A stretch of DNA of 64,000 bases from Gemmatimonadota bacterium. GTDB taxonomy: Bacteria > ARS69. Position numbers and translations under genes: made by a program. The notes under the pieces were generated by a model. It was not told the origin of the DNA. It ran no database searches and saw only the letters and a program-made list of their open reading frames with translations. How positions within the stretch are numbered: the stretch's first letter is position 1; each line of letters starts with the position of its first letter. Of this stretch, positions 8,856 to 19,648 are shown piece after piece. The stretch spans positions 1 to 64,000 of the forward strand of contig JASLLL010000013.1 of NCBI GenBank assembly GCA_030747075.1, written 5' to 3'.

Positions 8856-8883
8856 GACAACTTCCCGCGTCATTCGCTACCTT
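8854..8883 (+). promoter_or_regulatory. Candidate promoter of tadA
   Basis: A perfect TTGACA (8854-8859), an 18-base spacer and TACCTT (8878-8883) form a promoter-like pair. The -10 matches consensus at only three positions. If real, transcription starts near 8890 and excludes the in-frame TTG at 8854 as a start codon. Confidence 0.45.
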
Positions 8884-8919
8884 CGCCCCGACCGTCCCGG
8901 CATTTCCGGAGGGAATCCC

Positions 8920-9387
8920 ATCGGGCCAGACACAAGCGACGAACGCTGGATGGAGCACGCCATCGAGCTGGCTCAGGAGGCCGGGGACGCGGGCGAGGTG
9001 CCGGTCGGCGCAGTCGTCGTGAGAGACGGGCAACTGGTGGGTCGCGGGCGGAATCGGATGCGCGAATACGCGGACCCGTGTGCGCACGCGGAGATGCTTG
9101 CGCTTCGAAATGCGCATGAGCCCGGTGGTGCCGGGCGACTGGACGGTGATACGCTGTTCGTCACGCTGGAGCCGTGTTTTCAGTGTGCCGGGGCCATTGT
9201 TTTGGCGCGGATTGCGCGGGTGGTGTTCGGCGCCTGGGATCCGCGACTCGGGGCGGCGGGATCGCGCTTCGATTTGTTCGGCGAGGGAATCCTCGGGGAG
9301 GTCCGTGTTCGATCCGGGCTTCTGGAGGATCGCTGCTCCGAGCTTCTGTCGGGATGGTTCCGGGAGCGAAGGGCGCGCGAGGACTGA
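8920..9387 (+). CDS. tadA: tRNA-specific adenosine deaminase TadA
   Basis: About 155 residues. TadA converts A34 to inosine in tRNA-Arg(ACG). The zinc deaminase signature is complete: the HAE motif (CAHAEMLAL) and PCxxC (EPCFQCAGAI). The start is unusual. The only strong Shine-Dalgarno (GGAGGG, 8908-8913) is six bases before an ATC codon at 8920. The in-frame TTG at 8854 lies in a -35 box, and the ATG at 8950 has no Shine-Dalgarno. I place the start at the ATC; 8950 is the canonical alternative. The order tadA, SRP RNA, dnaX, ybaB, recR is conserved in many bacteria. Confidence 0.93.
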   Translation: MGPDTSDERWMEHAIELAQEAGDAGEVPVGAVVVRDGQLVGRGRNRMREYADPCAHAEMLALRNAHEPGGAGRLDGDTLFVTLEPCFQCAGAIVLARIARVVFGAWDPRLGAAGSRFDLFGEGILGEVRVRSGLLEDRCSELLSGWFRERRARED

Positions 9388-9389
9388 AC

Positions 9390-9479
9390 GGAGAGATGCC
9401 AGAGCGGTTGAATGGGGCGGTCTCGAAAACCGTTGTACCCGCGAGGGTACCGAGGGTTCGAATCCCTCTCTCTCCGCCA
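9390..9479 (+). tRNA. serU: tRNA-Ser(CGA)
   Basis: Acceptor GGAGAGA (9390-9396) pairs with TCTCTCC (9469-9475), with G and an encoded CCA. Loop CTCGAAA gives anticodon CGA at 9424-9426. A long variable arm is present. It begins three bases after the tadA stop. Confidence 0.97.
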
Positions 9480-9542
9480 GCGCGGAGGCCGGGGCATCCC
9501 GGAGCATGAGGTCCGGGACGCACGACAGGCAGGGCAAGACGC

Positions 9543-9632
9543 GGAGAGATGCGAGAGCGGTTGAATCGGCGCGACTGGAAATCGCGTAGGGCGGAAACGT
9601 CCTCGAGGGTTCGAATCCCTCTCTCTCCGCCA
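9543..9632 (+). tRNA. serW: tRNA-Ser(GGA)
   Basis: Acceptor GGAGAGA (9543-9549) pairs with TCTCTCC (9622-9628), then G and CCA. The anticodon loop CTGGAAA (9575-9581) gives GGA at 9577-9579. A class II variable arm is present. Confidence 0.97.
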
Positions 9633-9678
9633 TGAAGACCGCCCCCGGATTTGCGACCGGGGGTGGGCCGGAAGAAGT

Positions 9679-9754
9679 GGGGATGTAGCTCAGCTGGGAG
9701 AGCGCCTCGTTCGCAACGAGGAGGTCGGCGGTTCGAGCCCGCTCATCTCCACCA
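9679..9754 (+). tRNA. alaX: tRNA-Ala(CGC)
   Basis: Acceptor GGGGATG (9679-9685) pairs with CATCTCC (9744-9750), including the G3:U70 identity pair recognised by alanyl-tRNA synthetase; discriminator A and CCA follow. Anticodon CGC is at 9712-9714. The cognate synthetase gene alaS is at 16131. Confidence 0.96.
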
Positions 9755-9796
9755 TCATTCCGGGAGGAATCCGGAGGCGTTCTGCGGGGCGTCGTG

Positions 9797-9890
9797 TCGG
9801 GTCCTGTGCAGCGAAAACCTGCGAACCGCGTCAGGGCCGGAAGGCAGCAGCGCTCAGCAGATCTTTTCGGGTGCCGCAGGGTTGCCTGGC
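9797..9890 (+). ncRNA. ffs: Signal recognition particle RNA (4.5S type)
   Basis: The domain IV core is unmistakable: GTCAGGGCCGGAAGGCAGCAGC-type sequence at 9830-9851 with the GGAA tetraloop. Flanking arms such as CCTGTG (about 9803-9808) and CGCAGG (about 9876-9881) can pair to form the long rod. The ends are approximate. This RNA scaffolds Ffh to form SRP; the receptor gene ftsY is at 59080. It lies between tRNA-Ala and dnaX, as in Bacillus-type gene order. Confidence 0.92.
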
Positions 9891-9930
9891 CGGCGCCTCC
9901 AGGGACTCCTTCCTTCAGCGGGAGTTGCTC

Positions 9931-11793
9931 ATGGCCTATCAAGTGCTTGCTCGGAAGTGGCGACCCCAGGGGTTCGACGAGGTCGTCGGTCAAGATCACA
10001 TCACGCGCACGCTTGCCAACGCCATTGACTCCGGTCGACTGGCTCACGCCTTCCTCTTCTGCGGGCCGCGCGGCGTCGGAAAGACAACGACCGCCCGGAT
10101 TCTCGCCAAGTGTCTGAACTGCGAAAAGGCCACGGACGGGCCGATCGTGGATCCGTGCAATGAGTGCCCGGCCTGCCGGGAGGTCATTGACGGCTGCAGT
10201 CTGGACATTCTGGAGATCGATGGCGCGTCCAACCGCGGAATCGATGAGATCCGGGACCTTCGCGAGAATGCCCGCTACGCGCCCAGTTCCGGCCGCGCAA
10301 AGGTGTACATCATCGACGAAGTTCATATGCTGACCAAAGAGGCCTTCAACGCGCTTCTCAAGACGCTGGAGGAACCTCCGCCGGGCGTGTACTTCGTCTT
10401 CGCAACGACGGAAGTCCACAAGATCCCCGCGACGATCCGTTCCAGGTGCCAGCGCTACGACTTCCATCGCATCCCGGCGGATGTGATGGTGTCGTTGCTG
10501 AGCCGTCTTGCGGAGAAGGAAGGGATCCGTGTGGAGGAGTCCGCGCTGCACGAACTGGCCCGTCAGGCGGATGGGGGGTTGCGCGACGCGGAGAGCCTGC
10601 TGGACCAGGCGGCCGCCGTGGCCGCTGGAAGCATCACGGTCGAAGTGCTCCGCGAACTTCTCGGCGAAGCGGAGGAAGAGGTCTATCTGGACCTCGCCCG
10701 CGCGGTGGGGCGCTCGGATCCAGCCGGGGCGTTTCAGGTGGTGCAGGGGCTTCTGGACAGGGGGATGGATTCTTCGCGGATCGCGCTGGGCCTCGCGCGG
10801 ACCTTTCGGGATCTCCTGGTCGCGTCGACGGCCGGGAAGGACGCGGCGTTACTCGGTGTTCGGAAGGATCTGGTAGAGGCGTTTCGGGAGGTGGCTGCGG
10901 CGTTTTCAGCGGAGCGTGTGACGGCACTTCTTACACTGGCGAACCGCACCGTGTCGGATCTGCGCCGGTCGGCGCGCCCGCGGCTGGTGCTGGAAGTGGC
11001 CGTGGCGCGAATGTGCTGTCTGGAAGACCCCGGGAAGATCTCCGAACTGCTGGCGCGTCTGGAGGCGCTTGAAGCGTTGCTCGGCGGGGGGGATGATGGC
11101 GGAGACCCTCCTCGTCCGGCGGAAACGCCGGCTCCGGTGCCGTCGCCCGCCCCGAAGGCACGCGTCCGTAAGGACGCGCCCCCCCCGGCGGATGCGCCCC
11201 CGCGGAGCGAGGACGGCCCGCCACCGGAAGATGCGTCCCCGCGGAGCGAGGACGGCCCGCCACCGGAAGATGCCCCGCCGCGGAGCGAGGACGGCCCGCC
11301 ACCGGAAGATGCCCCGCCACCGGAAGATGCGCCGCCACCGGAAGAGGCCCCTCCGGTGGCGAGCATGGATTCTCCACCCGACCGCCGCGAACCTGCCGCT
11401 CCCGGTTCCTCTTCCGCTCCGGCCTTCTGGGAGGAGCTCTTGAAGGCCGTCCGCGGTCGGAAGATGATGCTGGCATCGTTTCTGGAGCATGGGATGCTGG
11501 GAGGTCTGGAAGACGAAGCTTTTTCCATTGTGTTCGACAACAACTACTACGAAGGGATGGTGGGACGTCGGGAGAACCTCGGCGTGATCGAGGAGGCCAT
11601 GGAAGGGATCGTCGGGCGGCGGGTCTCCTGTCGCGTCCGTACCGGCGTCGTGGCGTCGCGCCCGTCAGGGCAGGCTGGAACGAAGAGCGGTGGTCCCGCC
11701 GGAGACCTGCTTCAGGAGAACCCCGGGTTGCGCAGGATCATGAATGAACTCGGTGGGCAGATGCTCCCGGGTGACACTGAGATTGGAGGATGA
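9931..11793 (+). CDS. dnaX: DNA polymerase III subunit gamma/tau
   Basis: 620 residues. The open frame extends upstream into the SRP RNA, so the start is the ATG of MAYQVLARKWRPQ. DnaX is the clamp-loader ATPase. Walker A is GPRGVGKT (45-52), zinc-finger cysteines include CLNC and CNECPACR, and the DEVHMLTKEAFNALLKTLEEP box and SRC sensor are present. A low-complexity Pro/Glu linker (11194-11346) built from tandem repeats separates the ATPase from the tau-like C-terminal domain. No A-rich slippery sequence for programmed frameshifting was seen. ybaB starts two bases after the stop. Confidence 0.97.
   Translation: MAYQVLARKWRPQGFDEVVGQDHITRTLANAIDSGRLAHAFLFCGPRGVGKTTTARILAKCLNCEKATDGPIVDPCNECPACREVIDGCSLDILEIDGASNRGIDEIRDLRENARYAPSSGRAKVYIIDEVHMLTKEAFNALLKTLEEPPPGVYFVFATTEVHKIPATIRSRCQRYDFHRIPADVMVSLLSRLAEKEGIRVEESALHELARQADGGLRDAESLLDQAAAVAAGSITVEVLRELLGEAEEEVYLDLARAVGRSDPAGAFQVVQGLLDRGMDSSRIALGLARTFRDLLVASTAGKDAALLGVRKDLVEAFREVAAAFSAERVTALLTLANRTVSDLRRSARPRLVLEVAVARMCCLEDPGKISELLARLEALEALLGGGDDGGDPPRPAETPAPVPSPAPKARVRKDAPPPADAPPRSEDGPPPEDASPRSEDGPPPEDAPPRSEDGPPPEDAPPPEDAPPPEEAPPVASMDSPPDRREPAAPGSSSAPAFWEELLKAVRGRKMMLASFLEHGMLGGLEDEAFSIVFDNNYYEGMVGRRENLGVIEEAMEGIVGRRVSCRVRTGVVASRPSGQAGTKSGGPAGDLLQENPGLRRIMNELGGQMLPGDTEIGG
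11194..11346 (+). repeat. In-frame tandem repeat in the dnaX linker
   Basis: Three near-identical 39-base units (11194-11232, 11233-11271, 11272-11310), each encoding A(P/S)PRSEDGPPPED, are followed by two shortened 18-base units encoding APPPED and APPPEE. All lengths are multiples of three, so copy-number change would alter the linker without frameshift. Confidence 0.9.
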
Positions 11794-11794
11794 G

Positions 11795-12106
11795 TTGGAT
11801 CTTCAGAAGATGATGAAACAGATGCAAAAGGCGCAGGAGAAGATGAACGCGCTGCAGGAAGAGGTCGCCGGACGGACCGTGGAGGCCACGGCCGGCGGGA
11901 ACATGGTTCGCGTGGTCATGGGCGGGGATGGCGTGCTCCATTCGATTGTCATCGACCCGGAAGTCGTGGACCCGACGGATGTGGAGATGCTGCAGGATCT
12001 GGTGGTGGCCGCTGTGAATGAGGGCAAGCGCCGCACGCAGGAACTCATGGGGCAGGAGATGCAAAGACTCGCCGGGGGCATGGGGCTCCCGCCCGGAATG
12101 CTGTAG
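11795..12106 (+). CDS. ybaB: YbaB/EbfC family nucleoid-associated protein
   Basis: 103 residues. I chose the TTG at 11795 because GGAGG (11785-11789) precedes it by five bases and the family normally begins MDLQKMMKQMQKAQ. YbaB/EbfC are small dimeric DNA-binding proteins of the nucleoid. The conserved core VEATAGGNMVRVVMGGDGVLHSI and DPEVVDPTDVEMLQDLV are present. The gene sits between dnaX and recR, the conserved position in most phyla. Confidence 0.95.
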   Translation: MDLQKMMKQMQKAQEKMNALQEEVAGRTVEATAGGNMVRVVMGGDGVLHSIVIDPEVVDPTDVEMLQDLVVAAVNEGKRRTQELMGQEMQRLAGGMGLPPGML

Positions 12107-12108
12107 GC

Positions 12109-12717
12109 ATGGCGGAACTGGGGTCCGAGGCACTCACGCTTCTTGCGGGAGAGTTCGCCCGCCTTCCGGGGATCGGTCGGAAGACCGCGCGCCGCCTTGC
12201 GCTCCATGTGCTGAAGGAAGAGGCATCCTATGCGGAGTCGTTCGCGGCGGCTCTGCTTTCGGTCAAACGAAGAGTGGTATTCTGCGAGACTTGCCAGAAT
12301 GTGACCGAGTCCTCCCCGTGCGCCATCTGTGCAGATTCCCGCCGCGTCACAGATCTGATCTGCGTGGTGGAGGAACCGGGTGATGTGTTGGCCATCGAAG
12401 GAACCGGCGAATATCACGGCGGCTATCATGTGCTGCACGGCGTGCTGTCTCCGCTGGATGGCGTGGGACCGGAGGGGCTTCGCGTGAAGGAACTGACCGC
12501 GCGAATGCGGGAGTCGGACATTCGCGAAGTCATTTTGGCGCTGGACCCGGATACCGAGGGCGACGCAACCTCCTTTTACCTGCACAGCCTGCTGGCTCCG
12601 CTGGGCTGCCGTGTGTCGCGGATTGCGCGGGGGATTCCGGTCGGCGGGGACTTGGAGTTTGCGGATCAGGCCACGCTGGGCCGGGCCATTCTGAGCCGAG
12701 AGAGGATGGGCGAATGA
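12109..12717 (+). CDS. recR: Recombination protein RecR
   Basis: 202 residues. RecR acts with RecF/RecO to load RecA at gaps. The helix-hairpin-helix (LPGIGRKTARRLALHVL), a four-cysteine zinc motif (CETCQNVTESSPCAIC) and the TOPRIM region (ICVVEEPGDVLAIEGTGEY, then LALDPDTEGDAT) are present in order. The start is two bases after the ybaB stop and the end overlaps pgsA as ATGA. Confidence 0.97.
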   Translation: MAELGSEALTLLAGEFARLPGIGRKTARRLALHVLKEEASYAESFAAALLSVKRRVVFCETCQNVTESSPCAICADSRRVTDLICVVEEPGDVLAIEGTGEYHGGYHVLHGVLSPLDGVGPEGLRVKELTARMRESDIREVILALDPDTEGDATSFYLHSLLAPLGCRVSRIARGIPVGGDLEFADQATLGRAILSRERMGE

Positions 12718-13313
12718 CCATCTCCAACCAACTCACGCTGTTGCGGTTGGTGCTGTCTCCGGTGTTTGTCGTGCTCCTCCTGCGCCAGACGGCCCCATCG
12801 CTCTGGCTGGCACTTCTCGTGTTCACCGTAGCGGCCCTCACCGACGCATGGGACGGACATCTTGCCCGGAGGCACGGGTGGATCAGTCGCACGGGGAAGA
12901 TCCTGGATCCCATTGCCGACAAAGTTCTCGTGGGCGTGGCCTATGTTTCGTTCCTGGCGATCGGGTTGCCTTCCATGAAGTCGTGGATGGTGGCCATCAT
13001 CCTCGGCCGCGAAGTGGCGGTCACGCTGCTGCGCGTCCTTGCGGGGCGGCGCGGTGTGACCATTGAGTCGAGTCGCCTCGGGAAGTGGAAGACCATCAGC
13101 CAGATGACGCTGGTGTTTGTGTTGCTGGCGCTGATGTCCGCCCGCGCGCTCGTCGACCCGTCGCCCGCGTACTGGAAGTCCCCGGGGATCGCGCCGGTCG
13201 GCACACTCCTTCTGGTAGCACTGGTCCTGGCGACCGCGGTGACCTTCGGTTCCGGAGCCGACTACTTCTGGCGCAACCGGCGGGTCTTTTCGCCGTCGAG
13301 GCCATCGCGTTGA
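12714..13313 (+). CDS. pgsA: CDP-diacylglycerol-glycerol-3-phosphate phosphatidyltransferase
   Basis: 199 residues, integral membrane. PgsA makes phosphatidylglycerophosphate from CDP-diacylglycerol. The CDP-alcohol phosphotransferase signature D-x2-DG-x2-AR-x8-G-x3-D-x3-D is exact, from DAWDG at about residue 43 to DPIADK. Further hydrophobic segments fill the rest. It overlaps recR (ATGA) upstream and pgpA (TTGA) downstream, so the two successive steps of phosphatidylglycerol synthesis are translationally coupled. Confidence 0.94.
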   Translation: MTISNQLTLLRLVLSPVFVVLLLRQTAPSLWLALLVFTVAALTDAWDGHLARRHGWISRTGKILDPIADKVLVGVAYVSFLAIGLPSMKSWMVAIILGREVAVTLLRVLAGRRGVTIESSRLGKWKTISQMTLVFVLLALMSARALVDPSPAYWKSPGIAPVGTLLLVALVLATAVTFGSGADYFWRNRRVFSPSRPSR

Positions 13314-13804
13314 AGCGCCTCGTGGATGGCGTTCTGCGCGTACTGGCCACGGGGTTCTGGACGGGCTTTTTCCCGGTTGCCCCGGGGACCGCCGGGAGCC
13401 TTCTTGCGGTGGCGCTCTATGTGGCGGTGCCCGCGCTTCCTCTGGGGGCGGACGGATCGTTCCCGACCCTCGCCGGAGGGCTCTTTCTTGTGGGGCTGTT
13501 TGCTCTCGGCGTAGTGGCCTCCACGCGCGCGGAGAAGGAGTTCGGTCGAGACGGCGGACCCATCGTCCTCGACGAAGTGCTGGGCCAGTGGATCACCCTT
13601 GCCGGGCTTCGTCCGGATCCGGGGGTTCTGGTCGCGGGTTTTCTCCTCTTCCGGTTCTTCGACATTGTGAAGCCGTTCCCGGCGGGCGTCAGCCAGTCGT
13701 GGAAGGAAGGGTGGGGGGTGATGGCGGATGATGTCTTCGCGGGTGTCTATGCGGCGCTGGCGCTGCGAGGCCTTCTTGCCCTGATGCCGGGGCTGGGAGG
13801 ATAG
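13310..13804 (+). CDS. pgpA: Phosphatidylglycerophosphatase A
   Basis: 164 residues from the TTG at 13310, which overlaps the pgsA stop as TTGA; the longer open frame upstream is only pgsA overlap. PgpA dephosphorylates phosphatidylglycerophosphate to phosphatidylglycerol. Family motifs are GFFPVAPGTAGSLLAV near the N-terminus and GGPIVLDEVLGQWITL in the middle, with membrane segments at both ends and a conserved FRFFDIVKPFP motif. Confidence 0.92.
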   Translation: MKRLVDGVLRVLATGFWTGFFPVAPGTAGSLLAVALYVAVPALPLGADGSFPTLAGGLFLVGLFALGVVASTRAEKEFGRDGGPIVLDEVLGQWITLAGLRPDPGVLVAGFLLFRFFDIVKPFPAGVSQSWKEGWGVMADDVFAGVYAALALRGLLALMPGLGG

Positions 13805-13834
13805 CGCTGTGCGCACCGCGTGCTGGAGCGGGAA

Positions 13835-14347
13835 ATGAAATGCACGGCGGGAGAAAACACACCTTCTGAAGAGGCGCTGGAGCGGGTCCTGGTTCGGGAA
13901 CTGGAGCGGGCGGAGGAGACCCTCGCAACGGCGGAATCCTGCACCGGAGGCGGGATTGGGGCGAGAATCACGGAGGTGCCCGGCGCGTCCGCGGTATACG
14001 CGGGCGGGGTTGTGGCGTATTCCAACCGGATCAAGGTCGCCCGACTGGGGGTGGCCGACGAGACGCTGGAGCAGTACGGTGCGGTCAGTTCCCAGGTGGC
14101 ACGGGAGATGGCCGAGGGTTGCCGCAGGGCGTTTGAAGTGGACCTGAGCCTTGCGGTCACGGGCATCGCGGGCCCCGGCGGAGGACTTCCCGGCAAGCCG
14201 GTGGGGACTGTCTGGATTGCGATTTCTGATGCTGCCGGGACGACCGCCCGGGAGTTCCGGTTTTCCGGGGATCGGGGCGCTGTCCGGGAACGAAGCGTCA
14301 ACAAGGCGCTCGAAATCGCGTATCGTAGGCTCCGGTCGCGCTTGTAG
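13835..14347 (+). CDS. pncC: Nicotinamide-nucleotide amidohydrolase (stand-alone CinA C-terminal domain)
   Basis: 170 residues from an ATG with GGAG (13825-13828) six bases upstream; a GTG at 13820 is a possible alternative. PncC deamidates NMN to NaMN in the NAD salvage cycle. The catalytic serine region [16 protein letters not shown], the [10 protein letters not shown] strand and [10 protein letters not shown] glycine motif are intact. The N-terminal molybdopterin-binding domain of full-length CinA is absent. Position immediately before recA is common for cinA genes, which led to the competence/damage-inducible name. Confidence 0.93.
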   Translation: MKCTAGENTPSEEALERVLVRELERAEETLATAESCTGGGIGARITEVPGASAVYAGGVVAYSNRIKVARLGVADETLEQYGAVSSQVAREMAEGCRRAFEVDLSLAVTGIAGPGGGLPGKPVGTVWIAISDAAGTTAREFRFSGDRGAVRERSVNKALEIAYRRLRSRL

Positions 14348-14454
14348 CGGATCGGCTCGTTCCCCGCGGACCGAACAGTGGAGCGACGGGGTGCACCCCT
14401 CTTGCGAGGGGGCGACCTGTTGTGAACATGGACGACATCAACGGGAGGATGTGC

Positions 14455-15555
14455 ATGAAAGGCGGGAAGCGAGAGGTCGCCCGTCCCAAGGACCGGGACA
14501 AGGCGCTGGACCTCGCAGTCGGACAGATCGAACGGCATTTTGGCAAAGGTTCCATCATGCGCCTCGGAGATCCAAGGCAGGCGCAAAGTGGGCCTCCGGC
14601 CATCTCCACGGGTTCCTTGTCGTTGAATGTCGCGCTGGGCATAGGCGGCGTGCCACGCGGGAGAATCGTCGAAGTGTTCGGGCCGGAGTCTTCGGGGAAG
14701 ACGACTCTGGTACTGCACATGATGGCCGAAGCTCAGAAGGCGGGTGGAACCGCGGCGTTCGTGGATGCGGAGCACGCACTGGATCCTGCCTACGCGCAGG
14801 CGCTCGGCGTGGATGTGGAGAATCTCCTTGTGTCCCAGCCGGATACGGGCGAGCAGGCGCTGGAGATCACGGACATGCTCGTGCGCTCGGCTGCAGTGGA
14901 CATCATCGCGGTGGATTCCGTGGCGGCGCTGGTGCCGCGTGCGGAAATCGAAGGTGAGATGGGCGACCACAATGTCGGGCTTCAGGCGCGCCTCATGTCG
15001 CAGGCCATGCGGAAGCTGACGGGTTCGGTCTCCAAGTCGAAGACCTGCATCGTCTTCATCAACCAGATCCGCATGAAGATCGGCGTCATGTTCGGCAACC
15101 CGGAGACGACGACCGGTGGCAACGCCCTGAAGTTCTATGCCACGCAGCGCCTGGACATCCGTCGGATCGGGGCGCTCAAGGACGGCACGGTCGGGATCGG
15201 CAACCGGACGCGCGTGAAGGTCGTGAAGAACAAGCTGGCCCCGCCGTTCCGTCAGGCGGAGTTCGACATCATCTACGGAGAGGGGATCTCCTTCGTGGGA
15301 GATGTGCTCGACATGGCTACGGAGAAGGAGATCGCGGAGAAGTCCGGGACCTGGTTCTCCTATGACGGGGAGAGACTCGGTCAGGGCCGGGAGAACGCGA
15401 AGGCGTTCCTTACGGAGAATCCGGACATTCTGGCATCCATGGAGCGGAAGGTCCGTGAGGCCTACGGTATTCCCGCGCCCGGCGGCCAGGCTCCGGCGTC
15501 GGATTCCGTAGAGACGGAGGAAGCTGCGGTTGCCGGTGCCCCCTCCGGGAAGTAG
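14455..15555 (+). CDS. recA: Recombinase RecA
   Basis: 366 residues. The ATG at 14455 is chosen because GGGAGG (14443-14448) lies six bases upstream; the longer frame from 14422 lacks this. Motifs: [10 protein letters not shown] near the start, Walker [20 protein letters not shown], the L1 region [14 protein letters not shown], and L2 [16 protein letters not shown]. The acidic C-terminus is typical. RecA forms the strand-exchange filament and activates SOS. I found no recognisable LexA operator in the 107-base upstream gap. Confidence 0.98.
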   Translation: MKGGKREVARPKDRDKALDLAVGQIERHFGKGSIMRLGDPRQAQSGPPAISTGSLSLNVALGIGGVPRGRIVEVFGPESSGKTTLVLHMMAEAQKAGGTAAFVDAEHALDPAYAQALGVDVENLLVSQPDTGEQALEITDMLVRSAAVDIIAVDSVAALVPRAEIEGEMGDHNVGLQARLMSQAMRKLTGSVSKSKTCIVFINQIRMKIGVMFGNPETTTGGNALKFYATQRLDIRRIGALKDGTVGIGNRTRVKVVKNKLAPPFRQAEFDIIYGEGISFVGDVLDMATEKEIAEKSGTWFSYDGERLGQGRENAKAFLTENPDILASMERKVREAYGIPAPGGQAPASDSVETEEAAVAGAPSGK

Positions 15556-16084
15556 CCGAAAGAAGAAACGCGGCAGGAGTGGAGGCGCGGCCCCGGCCGC
15601 GACTCCCGTCGAGATGGCCATTCGCTATCTCGGGAGCCGGATGCGGTTCGAGTCGGAGGTCCGCTCGCACCTGAATCGCAAGGGTGTGCCCGGAGAAGCG
15701 CAGGAGGCTGCGCTGGAGCGCCTGCGGGAACTGGGGCTTCTTTCGGATCGGGACACCTGCGCGGCGTGGATCCGGGACCGGATGAACTTCTCGCCCCGGG
15801 GCACGATCCATATGCGGCGGGATCTCCTCCGCCGCGGTGTGGATCGGCAGGTGGTGGAGGACGCGCTCTCCGCCGAACTGGCACCGGGGGCGGAGACGGA
15901 TCTTGCGGTTCGTGTGCTGAAGGGGCGGGCGAAGCGTTTTGTCGCAGTGTCGAAGGATGTGGCAAGGCGCAGGATGTGGTCTGTTCTCGCCGGACGGGGG
16001 TTTCCTCCGGAGGTGGTTCACGAGGCAATAGACCGGTTCGCTGTGGACAGGGAGTCCCCTTTGGAGAGGGCAGGGGAGTTGTGA
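15530..16084 (+). CDS. recX: RecX family regulator of RecA
   Basis: About 184 residues. A TTG at 15530 (GGAGG nine bases upstream) or GTG at 15536 starts inside the recA 3' end. RecX caps and destabilises RecA filaments. The three tandem three-helix repeats are visible: [19 protein letters not shown], then the [16 protein letters not shown] block with [18 protein letters not shown], then the repeat ending in [26 protein letters not shown]-like sequence. Overlap with recA is the usual arrangement. Confidence 0.88.
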   Translation: MPVPPPGSSRKKKRGRSGGAAPAATPVEMAIRYLGSRMRFESEVRSHLNRKGVPGEAQEAALERLRELGLLSDRDTCAAWIRDRMNFSPRGTIHMRRDLLRRGVDRQVVEDALSAELAPGAETDLAVRVLKGRAKRFVAVSKDVARRRMWSVLAGRGFPPEVVHEAIDRFAVDRESPLERAGEL

Positions 16085-16130
16085 TGGGGCGGGCAGGACC
16101 CAGCGTCGCGCCCCGGGAAGGGGAAGGCCC

Positions 16131-18829
<2,699 letters not shown>

Positions 18830-18833
<4 letters not shown>

Positions 18834-19648
18834 TCGATCTGCACTGCCATATCCTCCCCGGACTCGACGATGGTGCCGCGGATGATCACCAGGCGCTGGC
18901 CATGGCGAGAGCGGCTGTGGACATGGGCATTCAGGAGGTGGCGGCCACTTCGCACTTCGGGTTCTTCTCGTTGTTCTCCGCAGACTCCGGGAGCATTCGC
19001 GCGGAGCGGGATCGTCTGGTAGAACTCGTTGCGGCCGAGGGGATTCCTCTGGAGATTCACCCCGGTGCGGAGAACTACTACGGGGAGATGGAGCCCGCAG
19101 AGTTTGCATCGCGGGCGATCCCTCTGGCGGAAGGCCCGTATGTACTCATGGACTTCTCTTTTCGGCGGGTCCCGGAGACTCTGGCGGAGGGTCTCGCCCG
19201 GCTTCGGCAGGGGGGGCGGATCCCTGTGATCGCTCACCCGGAGCGGAATCGGGAAGTTCAGCTGCTGCCGAAGATTGTGGTGGACTGGTTGGATGCGGGA
19301 GCCATGCTGCAGGTGAATGCCTCCAGCCTGACAGGACTGCTTGGCGAAGATGCACAGTTGGCGGCGGAGACACTTCTGGCTGCGGGAGCCGTGCAGATAC
19401 TCGGCTCGGATGCACACGACCTCAGCCGACGCCCGTTCTGCCTGAGCGCGGGAGAGGCGGCGGCGGCGGACATCGTGGGAGCGGATGCAGCAGCACGAAT
19501 GGTACGCGATACCCCCCGGGCCGTGTTGCGCGGGGAGAAGATAGAAGTTCGGAGCCCGGATTCGGATCGGCTGAGCGGAGGAGCATCGCTCTTCGACCGG
19601 ATGTTCGGGCGGGGGCGGGGCCAGACCGAGCAAGGAGATCGAGAGTGA
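18830..19648 (+). CDS. CpsB/YwqE-type PHP tyrosine-protein phosphatase
   Basis: 272 residues, GTG start overlapping the alaS stop. The PHP metal-binding motifs are complete: DLHCHILPGLDDG at the N-terminus, TSHF, the VIAHPERN motif and a late SDAHD. CpsB/Wzb-like PHP phosphatases dephosphorylate BY-kinases that control capsule assembly. The only BY-kinase-like protein in the window (54144) has lost its P-loop. The gene overlaps rmlA by 4 bases and begins the polysaccharide locus. A histidinol-phosphatase-like activity is a less likely alternative. Confidence 0.85.

Noticed and set aside
8056-10551. Minus-strand frame of 831 codons
   Set aside because: It runs antisense through a glycosyltransferase, tadA, three tRNAs, the SRP RNA and dnaX, and again includes antisense-tRNA peptides. 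No family motif.
11194-11346. dnaX repeat block as a CRISPR array
   Set aside because: The units are contiguous with no unique spacers and encode an in-frame Pro/Glu linker.
9931-11793. Programmed frameshift in dnaX making a short gamma product
   Set aside because: No A-rich slippery heptamer or long A-run was found in the gene.
14348-14454. LexA operator upstream of recA
   Set aside because: I found neither the GAAC-N4-GTTC nor the CTGT-N8-ACAG type palindrome in the 107-base gap. A divergent LexA motif could still exist.
13747-15621. Minus-strand frame of 624 codons
   Set aside because: It is antisense to cinA-C and recA and shows no recognisable domain.
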